64,000 bases of DNA from Lewinellaceae bacterium. GTDB taxonomy: Bacteria; Bacteroidota; Bacteroidia; Chitinophagales; Saprospiraceae. The stretch spans positions 1 through 64,000 of the forward strand of contig JADJWX010000002.1 in NCBI GenBank assembly GCA_016716135.1. Reading direction: 5' to 3'. Shown piece after piece: positions 10,010-18,465 of this stretch. Under the pieces are notes generated by a model. It searched no databases. It worked only from the letters and a program-made list of their open reading frames with translations, and was not told the DNA's origin. Position 1 is the stretch's first letter; every line of letters starts with the position of its first letter. Made by a program: the position numbers and the translations under genes.

Positions 10010-10468
10010 TCACCCCATCTCCACCACCTCACTCAACCGCTCCACCCACTCCTCCAACGTCATACAATCAAACTCCTCATCCCCGAACGGCAGCCCTTCC
10101 GTTTCGGGCAGGTTTGAAATACCCTCGGCCATACTGCGTCGGTAATGCTCCCGCATTTCCGCCGGCGTCACCTCCTGCCAGGCCTCGCGCAGACGGGCGG
10201 CCACATGCGACCAGGCGTCGCTGCCGGCAATAGCGGTGTCGAAAAGTTGTGCGGGCGAAAGGCCGGGTTCTGGCTCGGCGCCCAGGTATTCCCGGAGGAG
10301 CGGCTCCACGGCTACGCCCCGGTCGCGGGCGTCCTGGATCAGGGTGGCGATGCAGCAGGAAATGGCGAAGACGTGATCTTCGTAGTTGAGGATTTCCCCT
10401 TCGTAGCAGGCGACGCACAGGCATTTGAGGGACTCGTCGCGGTGAATTTTGGCGTGTTGGAATATCAT
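10010..10468 (-). CDS. Hypothetical acidic protein downstream of the polyvalent methyltransferase
   Basis: A protein of 152 residues, acidic and helical, with no recognised domain. The N-terminus has a Cys pattern (SLKCLCVACYEGE, ISCCIATL) that could bind metal, but this is a guess. I start it at 10468 (MIFQHAKIH) because this ATG overlaps the upstream stop by 4 bp (ATGA), which is the usual coupling in this island; a longer frame reaching 10858 is only the shadow of the methyltransferase gene. It probably works with, or regulates, the protein encoded just upstream. Confidence 0.65.
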   Translation of the reverse strand: MIFQHAKIHRDESLKCLCVACYEGEILNYEDHVFAISCCIATLIQDARDRGVAVEPLLREYLGAEPEPGLSPAQLFDTAIAGSDAWSHVAARLREAWQEVTPAEMREHYRRSMAEGISNLPETEGLPFGDEEFDCMTLEEWVERLSEVVEMG

Positions 10469-12810
10469 ACGGTTTCGATTTTTACTTTTTGGAGTTCCCG
10501 TTCCAGTTTTTGGGTCAGGGTTTCTTCGCGCAGGTTGGCGGATTCCCGGGCGGCCCGTACCAGGTCGAACAAGGCTTCGAAGGAGTCGGTCACCTGGGTC
10601 AACTGCGGGTATTCTTTGATCGTGGGCGCGGCGCCGAAAGGCTCCACTTTTCGTCCGGCGACCAGGATCATGCGCAGCGGGAAATCGGTGCCTTGTTTGT
10701 GGTAGAGTTTGGCGGCGTCGATGTTCAGCAGGGCCACTACCCGGTAATGCCGGTACAGCCAGTTGAAAAATTGCCGGTGGCTGGCGATCTGTCCGCCGGC
10801 GTTGATTTCCGTGTGGCCGCCGATGATGATGGCGGCGCGGCCGGCATCGCGCATACACGCCAGCGCGTGGGCGACCATGACGTGATCGAGCGCCTTGAAC
10901 GGATACCCGAAATCGCGGTTGACCTCGGCCAGGCGGCCAAACGGCGGGTTGGTGAGCACCGCATCGAAGGCACGGTGGAACCGGTCCGGAAATGGTACGG
11001 ACGCATCCATCCGATGTATCGCCCGGAAAGGCTGGGTTTTCAGGTGGGCATACCGCACCGGGTCGATTTCGTTGACGACGGTCATTTCCTCCGGGTAGAA
11101 GATGGTCAGCAGGCCATTGCCGGCAGAGGGCTCGAACACGCTTTTCGTGTCGCGGTCGTAGGTGAACCAGCCGGCCAGCCAGGCAATCGGCGCGCTGGTG
11201 CTGTATTGCTGGAACACCTTTTTGTGGCTGTCGAGACCGGTGTAAGTGGGTTGAACGCGCTGGTAGAAATCAACGACGGCCTCAAAAGCGCCGGTTTTGT
11301 CATCCTCGAAAATGTGGGCGTCCACCAGTTCCCGGTACCAGTTTACCCAGCAGAGTTCCGTCAGTTCCCAGAGGTATTTTTCGTTGCCGGTGTCTATGCC
11401 GGCAGCAGCGGCGAGTTTGCGCAGTCCGGTGATGGTCAGTTTTTTGCTTTCCCGGAAAGCCTGTTGAACGCCGTTGGTATAAGCCTCGATGCTTTCGTCG
11501 GGGTCTGTTTCAACGGGTGCGATTGGGCTTTCCACCTGTTTGAGGTACTGCCCGATCACCTTTTGCGCCCCAGCATCCAGGGCTTCGACAATGATCCGCT
11601 CGAAGGCTTCTGCCGGACTTACTTTGTGATCCTCGCCGAACAGGGACTCGCCCTGGTTGGCCTTCACGGTTTCGTTGTACCGGGCGATGGCGGATTTGAA
11701 CGCCCGCTGGCCGGTATTCATCAGGCGGTTCAGCACCAGCATTTCGCGGGAGTATGGCCCGGTGTCCAGCAGGTTTTGCTGGCCGATGAAATCCGCGAAG
11801 GACAGTTTGGATGCCTTCATTTTTTGCTGGAACACCACGGCGGCGTTGATCGCGTCGATCAGCCGGGCGCCGGGTGTCGGCAGGGCGATATTGTCCATGA
11901 GCACCGGCAGGGCATTGACGATGGCCTTGCGCAGGCTGGCCACACCATCGGTTTCGGCGGCCTGCAAAGCGGGCGGGCGCAGCACGATGGCGGCCAGGGT
12001 CATCTCCACGAAATACTTTCCGGCCTCGGTAAAGTGCCCGTCGGTGTAGTATTCCGGCACCTGCTGGCGGGTGAGCAGGTTGCAGGAGAGCAGCATGTCG
12101 AGCAGTTGTTTCTGCGCGCTGGCGTCCGCGTAGAACTCGCTCATGGTGTCGTCGTCCTCGAACAGTTTGGGGATTTGTTTGCCGCAGGCCGTGTTTTCGC
12201 GTAGGATGTTCGAGAGTTTGACGGTCTTGTCCACCGGTCGCTCGGATTTGGTGCTGACCTGGTTGTACTTGGCCAATTCCTCGGTGGTAAGTGCCGGTAT
12301 GTCGTAGTCGATTCGAACCAGAAACGGCGTTTCTATCTGTCCATCCCGGCCGGCAAATACGGTGCGGTCGGCAAAATCCTTTTCCGCGATGCCGAACGCC
12401 GAAAGTTCTTCTTGCAGGAAATTCCGGTACGCCTGGTAGCGGGCCGGGTATTTCGTCCGGGCCAGTTTGGCGGACATGGTCCGATTGTTCCCGCTGACCA
12501 CGAAACCCTCCTTATTTATAATAGGTGTGCCCTCCGGGGTGCGGCCGGTGCTGACGAGCAGGCCCGGCTCCAGGTTGCGGGCGTATTCGTCCACCAGGGC
12601 CTGGGCGCCCGGATCGCCGGCGTAGTTGCGGTCGTTGACGTTGCTGCCGGCGGGATTGTGAGGGTAGCCCGGCGTATCGGCAAAGGTCTGCTCGTCGTGG
12701 CTGGCTTTGATGTGGGCCAAATCCACAACGGCAAACTGCCCCTGGTGCTGTTCTCCATTGGGCAGGTAGATGACCGTTTTTTTGCCGGGGAGGAAGGGGA
12801 TGGGGTTCAT
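10465..12810 (-). CDS. Polyvalent DdrB/ParB-like domain fused to N6-adenine-type DNA methyltransferase
   Basis: A protein of 781 residues. Residues about 1-200 resemble the DdrB-like ParB superfamily domain (EEFVVSGNNRTMSAKLA-type signature, here VVSGNNRTMSAKLARTKY, and KYNQVSTKSERPVDKTVK). A long helical middle follows. Near residue 570 a class I methyltransferase starts, with SAM motif FEPSAGNGLLTIF, acidic motif VVNEIDPVR and catalytic motif NPPFGR, typical of N6-adenine enzymes. This fusion is known from polyvalent proteins of phages and conjugative elements, where it is thought to protect incoming DNA. It is the middle gene of a three-gene operon (13076 to 10010) with 4-bp overlaps at both ends. 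The intact frame contrasts with the broken helicase nearby, its probable partner. Confidence 0.85.
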   Translation of the reverse strand: MNPIPFLPGKKTVIYLPNGEQHQGQFAVVDLAHIKASHDEQTFADTPGYPHNPAGSNVNDRNYAGDPGAQALVDEYARNLEPGLLVSTGRTPEGTPIINKEGFVVSGNNRTMSAKLARTKYPARYQAYRNFLQEELSAFGIAEKDFADRTVFAGRDGQIETPFLVRIDYDIPALTTEELAKYNQVSTKSERPVDKTVKLSNILRENTACGKQIPKLFEDDDTMSEFYADASAQKQLLDMLLSCNLLTRQQVPEYYTDGHFTEAGKYFVEMTLAAIVLRPPALQAAETDGVASLRKAIVNALPVLMDNIALPTPGARLIDAINAAVVFQQKMKASKLSFADFIGQQNLLDTGPYSREMLVLNRLMNTGQRAFKSAIARYNETVKANQGESLFGEDHKVSPAEAFERIIVEALDAGAQKVIGQYLKQVESPIAPVETDPDESIEAYTNGVQQAFRESKKLTITGLRKLAAAAGIDTGNEKYLWELTELCWVNWYRELVDAHIFEDDKTGAFEAVVDFYQRVQPTYTGLDSHKKVFQQYSTSAPIAWLAGWFTYDRDTKSVFEPSAGNGLLTIFYPEEMTVVNEIDPVRYAHLKTQPFRAIHRMDASVPFPDRFHRAFDAVLTNPPFGRLAEVNRDFGYPFKALDHVMVAHALACMRDAGRAAIIIGGHTEINAGGQIASHRQFFNWLYRHYRVVALLNIDAAKLYHKQGTDFPLRMILVAGRKVEPFGAAPTIKEYPQLTQVTDSFEALFDLVRAARESANLREETLTQKLERELQKVKIETV

Positions 12811-13076
12811 GGCCAGGCGGTTTTTTCAAAAATGGTTTCGGCCAGCCACAGGGCGACCATTTCCGGATCGGCCACCGGGCGTTTCATGCGGTGGTATTTG
12901 GCGATGGCTTTTACCGTTTCCGGCTTTAGCCTGCGGAGCCGGGCTTGGAGGTAGTCCCTAAAATCGAAGGGGCCGTAGAGGCCGGTTTGGCGGCGGAGGG
13001 ATTTTAGGTCGCGGTAGGTGGAAGGGACGGTGGGTGGGCGCTTTTGCGGTTTGCGAGGGGGTGATTTGGGTTTCAT
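12807..13076 (-). CDS. Small basic hypothetical protein, first gene of the polyvalent methyltransferase operon
   Basis: A protein of 89 residues with a very basic N-terminus (many Lys, Arg and Pro) and a helical C-terminus (ETVKAIAKYHRMKRPVADPE). The charge suggests nucleic-acid contact, but I recognise no family. It overlaps the next gene by 4 bp. Its ATG is only 4 bases after the -7 box, so the transcript is probably leaderless or nearly so. Confidence 0.6.
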   Translation of the reverse strand: MKPKSPPRKPQKRPPTVPSTYRDLKSLRRQTGLYGPFDFRDYLQARLRRLKPETVKAIAKYHRMKRPVADPEMVALWLAETIFEKTAWP

Positions 13077-13080
13077 GTTG

Positions 13081-13112
13081 CAAATATGGCGTTAAAAAAC
13101 GTGAATTTGCAA
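13081..13112 (-). promoter_or_regulatory. Promoter of the polyvalent methyltransferase operon
   Basis: Minus-strand -7 element CATATTTG (13081-13088) and TTG (13110-13112) with a 21-bp spacer. The match TTGCAAATTCACG / CATATTTGCAACAT to the promoter at 8789-8820 is close. The start codon follows the -7 box by 4 bases. Confidence 0.7.
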
Positions 13113-13139
13113 GGAAATACAGAAAATTCTTTTACACTT

Positions 13140-13799
13140 CTAAAATTGCATGAAGAGGTGCCTGATAATGAATTGTCGGTTGTCCAGGGTATGTGATGAG
13201 AAATAACAAATGGCAAATGATACTGCTTCGTCTTTTTGAATCAGACCAATCCGAGGTAAAAGGTTTCGTGTTTGAATTAGCCTATTGATAGCAGAAATTA
13301 CCTGGGTTTCATTGCCCTGCACAATGTAGCCAACCAAACAGCCTTCAGGATACCTTCCTGAAACAAGATTTTCTATGCCGGTATCAATATACCTTCCTCT
13401 ATATTTGGAAGCGCTGACCTTTGAGCCGTCTGTTTTCTCCCAGTCATCGTGCGACAGGTTTTTGGCTTCGGCGTAAAAATCCATTTCTTCTTGCTTCCAT
13501 TGGGTAAACTTAAAATCTACTCTTGGTGCTCCCAGCGGATCATCTTCTCCTTCTGTCACACCTACATTATAAATTGGCACCTGATGATTGACTGAAATTT
13601 GATTAGAGTGCAAAAATCCAGTCTGCTTAATCTTTTCAACGAGATGTGCTGTGATCTTGTCTTCTTTCCAATTCACATCATATTTTCTATCGGATACCAT
13701 TTTGTCGTAACCGCGCTGCAAGGCTTCCAAGCAGAGCATGACAAAATTAAACTTCACACCTTGTACGAAGGTATTATTAACTCTCCTGTTCATGTTCAA
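13140..13799 (-). CDS. Putative PD-(D/E)XK nuclease partner of the adjacent methyltransferase
   Basis: A protein of 219 residues with no close family that I recognise. A restriction-nuclease-like core can be read: PRVDFKFTQWKQEEMDFYAE followed by AKNLS gives an Asp, then an E-A-K pair about 17-20 residues later, the usual PD-(D/E)XK pattern. The N-terminal 60 residues are helical and include KEDKITAHLVEKI. It overlaps the end of the Eco57I-like methyltransferase gene by 23 bp and so is co-translated with it. The low GC content matches the methyltransferase and differs from the GC-rich genes on the left. I infer the restriction component of a two-gene modification/restriction system; the active site needs testing. 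Confidence 0.65.
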   Translation of the reverse strand: MNMNRRVNNTFVQGVKFNFVMLCLEALQRGYDKMVSDRKYDVNWKEDKITAHLVEKIKQTGFLHSNQISVNHQVPIYNVGVTEGEDDPLGAPRVDFKFTQWKQEEMDFYAEAKNLSHDDWEKTDGSKVSASKYRGRYIDTGIENLVSGRYPEGCLVGYIVQGNETQVISAINRLIQTRNLLPRIGLIQKDEAVSFAICYFSSHTLDNRQFIIRHLFMQF

Positions 13800-16700
13800 C
13801 AGTTAGTATTTCGAGGATAATTTCATCTGCATCGTTCAATCCCATTGAGCGTGTCCAGAAGCGTTTCTCATTTGGCTTGACGAGGTAAATAATATCGTCA
13901 TTATAGTAACGCAAAAATTTCCGATAGTAAATACTCTCGGAATGCTCCCGATAGGTATATTGTTCTAATTCTGTCAATATCTGATTGATTTCAGTCCCCG
14001 GAAGTTGTTGGATAGCGTCAGGTTCTTGCCGTTGATTTAAGTGTAGAATGATCACATTCAGCGGTGTCCTTTTGTGGATATCTAACACGGAAGCCGAAAC
14101 AGATATTTCAGGTGTGTATTTCAAAAACTCATTTATAGTCTTGCATAAGTAATGAGCGTAGGCCTTGCTGTCATCCAATGAACATGGTTTGTATGCATTG
14201 GATTTTTGTCCTGACTGAAAGGCATCAAGTTGGTATTTTAGCAAATCCTCAATCAGGATTTTATCGGTTTCGGAAAGGTTTAGTGCCTCCCAAAAGGTAG
14301 CCTCGATTTCACGTTCCAGAGCAGCTATTTGCGATTCAACGTAAAAAAACTCATTTTTTTGATTAGCAATGATATCATCTACATGGGTGATTATTTTTTC
14401 TTTTATATCTATAGGAAGAGAAAAACAAAGATCAGGGAGTTCAAGGATTTCATTCGGTTTGACACGATCTCGTTCAATTCCCCAGTCAGCCGTAGTCAAA
14501 AATAATAGATAAAACGCAATTTGTGAATTAAGAAAGGCTACTAATATTTTTAAATCCTCTTCATTACTCGATTGAATTCCATACACTGTATCTTGGAAAG
14601 AACAATCATAGTCTGAAAAAGCAGCACAAAAACGCCTTTCCTTTTGGCCTTCTTTTATTAGAACATGTGGGCTATTAAAGACTTTTTTATTGCCAAGTCT
14701 TTTAAACAAGGTGGTTTCAATTTTCTGAGTGCTTCCTTTTGATGTGAAGTAGCGAACTATTCTTTTCGCATCTAAGTATGGCAATTCTTTGATTTCTTCA
14801 TCTTTTTTGGGTTTAGATCGTTGTGATAGCAGTCTAAAGCCTACTCCTTTTTCCCATTCATTGGCATTTAAATATTCTTCCAGTTTAGGATACCCTAAAT
14901 AGTTATTTATCAAAGTGTAGTCCCGTTCTGTCCCCCACATCGCCGCCTTCCAAATCTTGGTGTCTGGTTTTTTACATTCCTGGCGGGGTAAATATTTTAC
15001 ATCCGTCGGATCAATTGCAATGCCGTCAATAATTCGGTTTTTGATAGCGGTAGTCGGTGCATAGTATATCAATCTGTCCGATGGTTGTGCAGGACTTTGG
15101 GCCGAATACAGAAAAACACTTATTGGGCGCACAGTAGAGGCAAACAAATTTCTCCCCCTGCTTTGCGGCACTCGGCGTAGGATGGAAAAATTATACACCT
15201 TCTCGACGTAGCAATCATTAAACAAAAAGCGCCGAAAGTTCCGGTGTTTGTTGCCCGTATTAAACAAGATTTTGCTGGTAGAAATAAGGGCAATTTTGCC
15301 GGTAGGACAAAGTTCGGTAGCGCGATGCAAAAAGGCTTCGACGGTTTCATTTCCAAAGCCGCGCTTTTCCAAATATGTTCGTACCTTTTTATCAACCGTG
15401 CGGCCACCAAATGGAGGGTTGCCCACCAGCAGGTCGTATTCGATCGTCTCGAAATACCCGCTTTCAAGGCTACTCATACAGAACAAGTTATTCCCCTGTC
15501 TATCCAGGTCTCCAGATTTAGGGTCATAAATGAGGTAAGGGAAAGTTACCGTTTGCCAAAGTGTTTTTGGCTCCAACCTATCAATCATGGCAAGGTATAG
15601 GCTGAAAGCGGCAACTTTTATGGCTTCTTTCTTTATCTCAATTCCAAAAATATTATCGAGTACAATTTGTTTGGCAATGTCATAAGTGATCTGTTTTCCC
15701 GGATTCGCCATCTGCCATCGGTCAATCAGGCGGCTTAATACTCCAACCAAAAAAATTCCCGACCCGCATGTGGGATCTAAAACTTTGACGTTGTAATTGC
15801 TATTTTCGTCCGAAGCGTGTGGTAAAACCTCGTTGAGCACAAATTCTGCTAAGGGGTGCGGTGTATAAAATGCACCGGCGGCGTTTTTCTGTGCCTCGCC
15901 GATCTCTTCGGACAAAAAGTTCTCATAAATTTCACTGATGAGTTGAATAGGAATCACCTTAAAATCAAAAATACGCCAATCCGGAAATAGACTGTTCATG
16001 TTCGGCCAAAAGCATCTTTTGATTTGTTGTAAATGGCCATGATTGACGATATTCCGTTCTGTCTCGGTAACCGGGCTTAAATTGCCGTTAAACGACCGTT
16101 CGAGTTTGTCGAATACCAGATAGGTGATATTCAGGTCATCGAGGACTTCGAAGTAACCATTCTTTTCTTCATATAGTCGAACATCCGTCGCCCCTCTGTC
16201 TTCTAAATATAAGAGGAATAAGGAACGGAGTAGTAAATCGTGGATAACCTCCAGGGGTAGCCCCTTTTTGTAAAGAATTTGGCGAGTCTGCTTAAGGCTA
16301 TCGATTAAAGCCCGATCAACACGGGTTTCGTTTTTGACCTGCCTGGCATACTCATCCTGTTTCCAAAATCCACCCGTTTCGATGGATGTTTTATGAAATA
16401 CCTCTTTTAAGGTATTAAGATCGTCGATTGCCTGCTTGGTTGTCTGGAAAAGTTCGAGTTGATCTGCATCTTTTGTATGATTACGAGGCGTTTCGTAGCA
16501 ATTGTAAATCCGAATCTCTACCGGACTTTCGGCATACAAAAACGGTACTTTGCCCTGATTCCATATTTTTCGCTGAATAGCGAGCAATTTTTTCAGCACC
16601 GGCTCCCGAAAATCCGGCACTGCTTTGAAATATACTGAAGGAAATTCTCCTGAGAAATAAATCGCATCAACGCCAAAATCATTCTCCTTGACTTGGTTGA

Positions 16701-16803
16701 CGTAATGCCGCTTCAGTGCAGACAATCCGCCGGCATCCGCTTCAACGTCTACGACGCCAAGGGTAAAATCAAGCAAATTAATGATGTCTAATCCGGCGGT
16801 CAT
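13777..16803 (-). CDS. Eco57I/type IIG-like N6-adenine DNA methyltransferase
   Basis: An intact protein of 1,008 residues. The N-terminal 300 residues are helical and include an Eco57I-family region (DLLLRSLFLLYLEDRGATD). The methyltransferase core has GAFYTPHPLAEFVL, the SAM-binding motif DPTCGSGIFLVG and the catalytic NPPFGG. The C-terminal half has the TaqI_C-like specificity region (LVAFLNSQIAFYLLF) and a distal helical part. I see no nuclease motif at its N-terminus, so cleavage is probably supplied by the 219-residue protein encoded by the overlapping downstream gene. The gene starts 15 bp after the S24 repressor gene. Its AT-rich composition suggests recent acquisition as a module. Confidence 0.88.
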   Translation of the reverse strand: MTAGLDIINLLDFTLGVVDVEADAGGLSALKRHYVNQVKENDFGVDAIYFSGEFPSVYFKAVPDFREPVLKKLLAIQRKIWNQGKVPFLYAESPVEIRIYNCYETPRNHTKDADQLELFQTTKQAIDDLNTLKEVFHKTSIETGGFWKQDEYARQVKNETRVDRALIDSLKQTRQILYKKGLPLEVIHDLLLRSLFLLYLEDRGATDVRLYEEKNGYFEVLDDLNITYLVFDKLERSFNGNLSPVTETERNIVNHGHLQQIKRCFWPNMNSLFPDWRIFDFKVIPIQLISEIYENFLSEEIGEAQKNAAGAFYTPHPLAEFVLNEVLPHASDENSNYNVKVLDPTCGSGIFLVGVLSRLIDRWQMANPGKQITYDIAKQIVLDNIFGIEIKKEAIKVAAFSLYLAMIDRLEPKTLWQTVTFPYLIYDPKSGDLDRQGNNLFCMSSLESGYFETIEYDLLVGNPPFGGRTVDKKVRTYLEKRGFGNETVEAFLHRATELCPTGKIALISTSKILFNTGNKHRNFRRFLFNDCYVEKVYNFSILRRVPQSRGRNLFASTVRPISVFLYSAQSPAQPSDRLIYYAPTTAIKNRIIDGIAIDPTDVKYLPRQECKKPDTKIWKAAMWGTERDYTLINNYLGYPKLEEYLNANEWEKGVGFRLLSQRSKPKKDEEIKELPYLDAKRIVRYFTSKGSTQKIETTLFKRLGNKKVFNSPHVLIKEGQKERRFCAAFSDYDCSFQDTVYGIQSSNEEDLKILVAFLNSQIAFYLLFLTTADWGIERDRVKPNEILELPDLCFSLPIDIKEKIITHVDDIIANQKNEFFYVESQIAALEREIEATFWEALNLSETDKILIEDLLKYQLDAFQSGQKSNAYKPCSLDDSKAYAHYLCKTINEFLKYTPEISVSASVLDIHKRTPLNVIILHLNQRQEPDAIQQLPGTEINQILTELEQYTYREHSESIYYRKFLRYYNDDIIYLVKPNEKRFWTRSMGLNDADEIILEILTVEHEQES

Positions 16804-16818
16804 TTACAGTTTCTCACT

Positions 16819-17595
16819 TTAGTGGTTGTTATAAGTCAGAATGCTCAGCTTTTGATCGATGGCTTGCAATTTGTCAAAAATCGCTTCACTGGTATTGATG
16901 GGATCATCGGGAAATCCGAGGTACGCAACCATTTCCCAAGCTTCCAGTACATCGGTAACGCCTACCGTAAACGGTAAAAATTCCGGGTTGTCGGAAAACA
17001 ATACCAATTTCCGGTTTTGCCCGATCTCGTTGACGACCCGTTTGAAAACCACTCCCTCTTGTTTCAATACCAATAAGTATCGTTTTCCGTTTTTCAAATC
17101 CTGCCACCGATCTACATACCTCCCAACCACAATAAAGCCCTCGTGGATGGGCGGCATGGATTTGCCTTGGATTTCAAATGCCCGATAAGTCCCATCGGAT
17201 AGTCCTGGCAAGTTGAAACGGGGTAGGTCTTGAATAAATTCGGGGTTGCTGAAGCCGATTGCATAACCTGCGACCGCGTTTACCGGAACTAATTCTATGT
17301 TTTCTTTCCGGTTATCATTGACTGTAACTGCAACCACCCGTAAGCCATCGACATAAATATTTGGGGGCTCTGAATTTCGCTGATGAAATAGCGGTACACC
17401 TAAATCAATAGTTAGTAAATCAGTGGGGTTTACATCAAAATATCTGGCGATTTTCAACAGCAGGCTGGCGATGGGCTCCGTTTTGCCTCTTTCGTAATCT
17501 GCGTAGGTTGTCCGGTTTATTTCAAGTGCATCCGCCACATGCTCCTGTGTTTCCTTGCGTTGCCTCCGTAAATATTTCAGGTTGTTTGCAAGCAT
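16819..17595 (-). CDS. XRE/S24 LexA-CI type self-cleaving repressor
   Basis: A protein of 258 residues. Residues 1-62 are an XRE helix-turn-helix (RRQRKETQEHVADALEINRT then TYADYERGK). The second half is an S24 peptidase: likely Ala-Gly cleavage site in VNAVAGYAIGF, nucleophile Ser in QGKSMPP and general-base Lys in VVFKRV. Such repressors cut themselves when RecA is activated by DNA damage. A perfect 11-bp inverted repeat overlaps the start codon, which points to autorepression. It is the first gene of an operon with the methyltransferase and the nuclease-like gene, so the system may be kept low and released by damage; this coupling is inferred. Confidence 0.88.
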   Translation of the reverse strand: MLANNLKYLRRQRKETQEHVADALEINRTTYADYERGKTEPIASLLLKIARYFDVNPTDLLTIDLGVPLFHQRNSEPPNIYVDGLRVVAVTVNDNRKENIELVPVNAVAGYAIGFSNPEFIQDLPRFNLPGLSDGTYRAFEIQGKSMPPIHEGFIVVGRYVDRWQDLKNGKRYLLVLKQEGVVFKRVVNEIGQNRKLVLFSDNPEFLPFTVGVTDVLEAWEMVAYLGFPDDPINTSEAIFDKLQAIDQKLSILTYNNH

Positions 17596-17617
17596 TTGAC
17601 GGATTTTCCGTCAAATG
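17593..17617 (-). promoter_or_regulatory. Palindromic operator over the start codon of the S24 repressor gene
   Basis: A perfect inverted repeat: CATTTGACGGA, 3-bp spacer TTT, TCCGTCAAATG. It includes the ATG (17593-17595). The symmetry, length and position next to an XRE/S24 gene fit the binding site of that repressor. It could also form an mRNA hairpin that hides the start codon. Confidence 0.75.
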
Positions 17618-17759
17618 TCGGGATTTTCGGAATTTACATCAAAGCTTATTGGTCAATATTTTTTCATGTTTGCTAAAAATCCAAATTCACGTCCTCCGAA
17701 TTCCACTTGCAATAGCACCAAAACCCTTGACGGGCACTTTAATGCTGGCAATCCTTAGT

Positions 17760-18353
17760 TTATTCAATCAACTCCAGATACCTCCCATACGCCGCTCCTT
17801 TCCGCTCCAAATACCCTTCCCACGCATTAAACCGGATCACCTCCTCCCGTGAGTATCCCAACCGCCGCAAATGATACCCCACCATCGCCCCTGTCCGGTC
17901 GTACCCATGCAGGCAATGGATCAGGCAGCGACCTTCCAGGAGTAACTGGTGAATAGTCGGGGCGGCGTCCCTCTCCTGTGCATTGAGCAATTTAAAATCA
18001 ACCTTCCGTTCTTCGCAGAGCGCCTTTTCTTGTTCCGCCGGCACCCCGCCGGAATCTTTACCGTTGCCGTTCAGGCGGACGACACACCGGATCAATCCTT
18101 TCCGGAGCAGGGAATCTAATTGTTCCAGAGTGAGTTGCGCGGAGCGAAAATTATACCGTTCGCCGGGTACCTTGAACGCATAATCCGGCAGGTCGATGTC
18201 GCGCAAATGAGGACGTTCCCGGCCGGCGTATTTTTTATTGGCTTCCCCAAGTACCCAGGTGACACAAAGGCAAAACCCGAAAAACAGCAGGTTACGGAAA
18301 AGGCCGGGTGTTCCGGATTTAGGAGCGACACGTTTGGGTTGGCTCTTTTTCAT
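17760..18353 (-). CDS. Membrane-anchored dual-specificity/tyrosine phosphatase
   Basis: About 197 residues. A single N-terminal membrane segment (LFRNLLFFGFCLCVTWVLG) is followed by a cysteine-phosphatase domain with the P-loop HCLHGYDRTGAMVG (Cys-x5-Arg) and an upstream Arg/Asp region. The family removes phosphate from proteins, phosphoinositides or other anions. The start at 18353 (MKKSQPKR) is preferred because the longer frame takes its first codons from the inverted repeat of the insertion sequence. Before that insertion the gene would have followed directly after the small gene now cut at 20011, so the insertion probably cut it off from its promoter. Confidence 0.75.
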   Translation of the reverse strand: MKKSQPKRVAPKSGTPGLFRNLLFFGFCLCVTWVLGEANKKYAGRERPHLRDIDLPDYAFKVPGERYNFRSAQLTLEQLDSLLRKGLIRCVVRLNGNGKDSGGVPAEQEKALCEERKVDFKLLNAQERDAAPTIHQLLLEGRCLIHCLHGYDRTGAMVGYHLRRLGYSREEVIRFNAWEGYLERKGAAYGRYLELIE

Positions 18354-18385
18354 ATCGAATCCCGGAGTTAGCGGCACCGATAAAT

Positions 18386-18404
18386 AGTGTCTGTCCATTT
18401 AGTC
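18386..18404 (+). repeat. Left terminal inverted repeat of the IS
   Basis: AGTGTCTGTCCATTTAGTC, an exact reverse complement of the right end at 19988-20006. Confidence 0.9.
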
Positions 18405-18465
18405 ATAAAGATAAGGCATTCAGTAAATTATTGTAGTTTATGGGGGTAATTTGTAAACTTGCGGC

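Noticed and set aside
10489..12204. Open frame of 571 codons on the plus strand
   Set aside because: It is antisense to the DdrB/methyltransferase gene, whose motifs are clear. Long antisense frames arise from the GC-rich codon use here.
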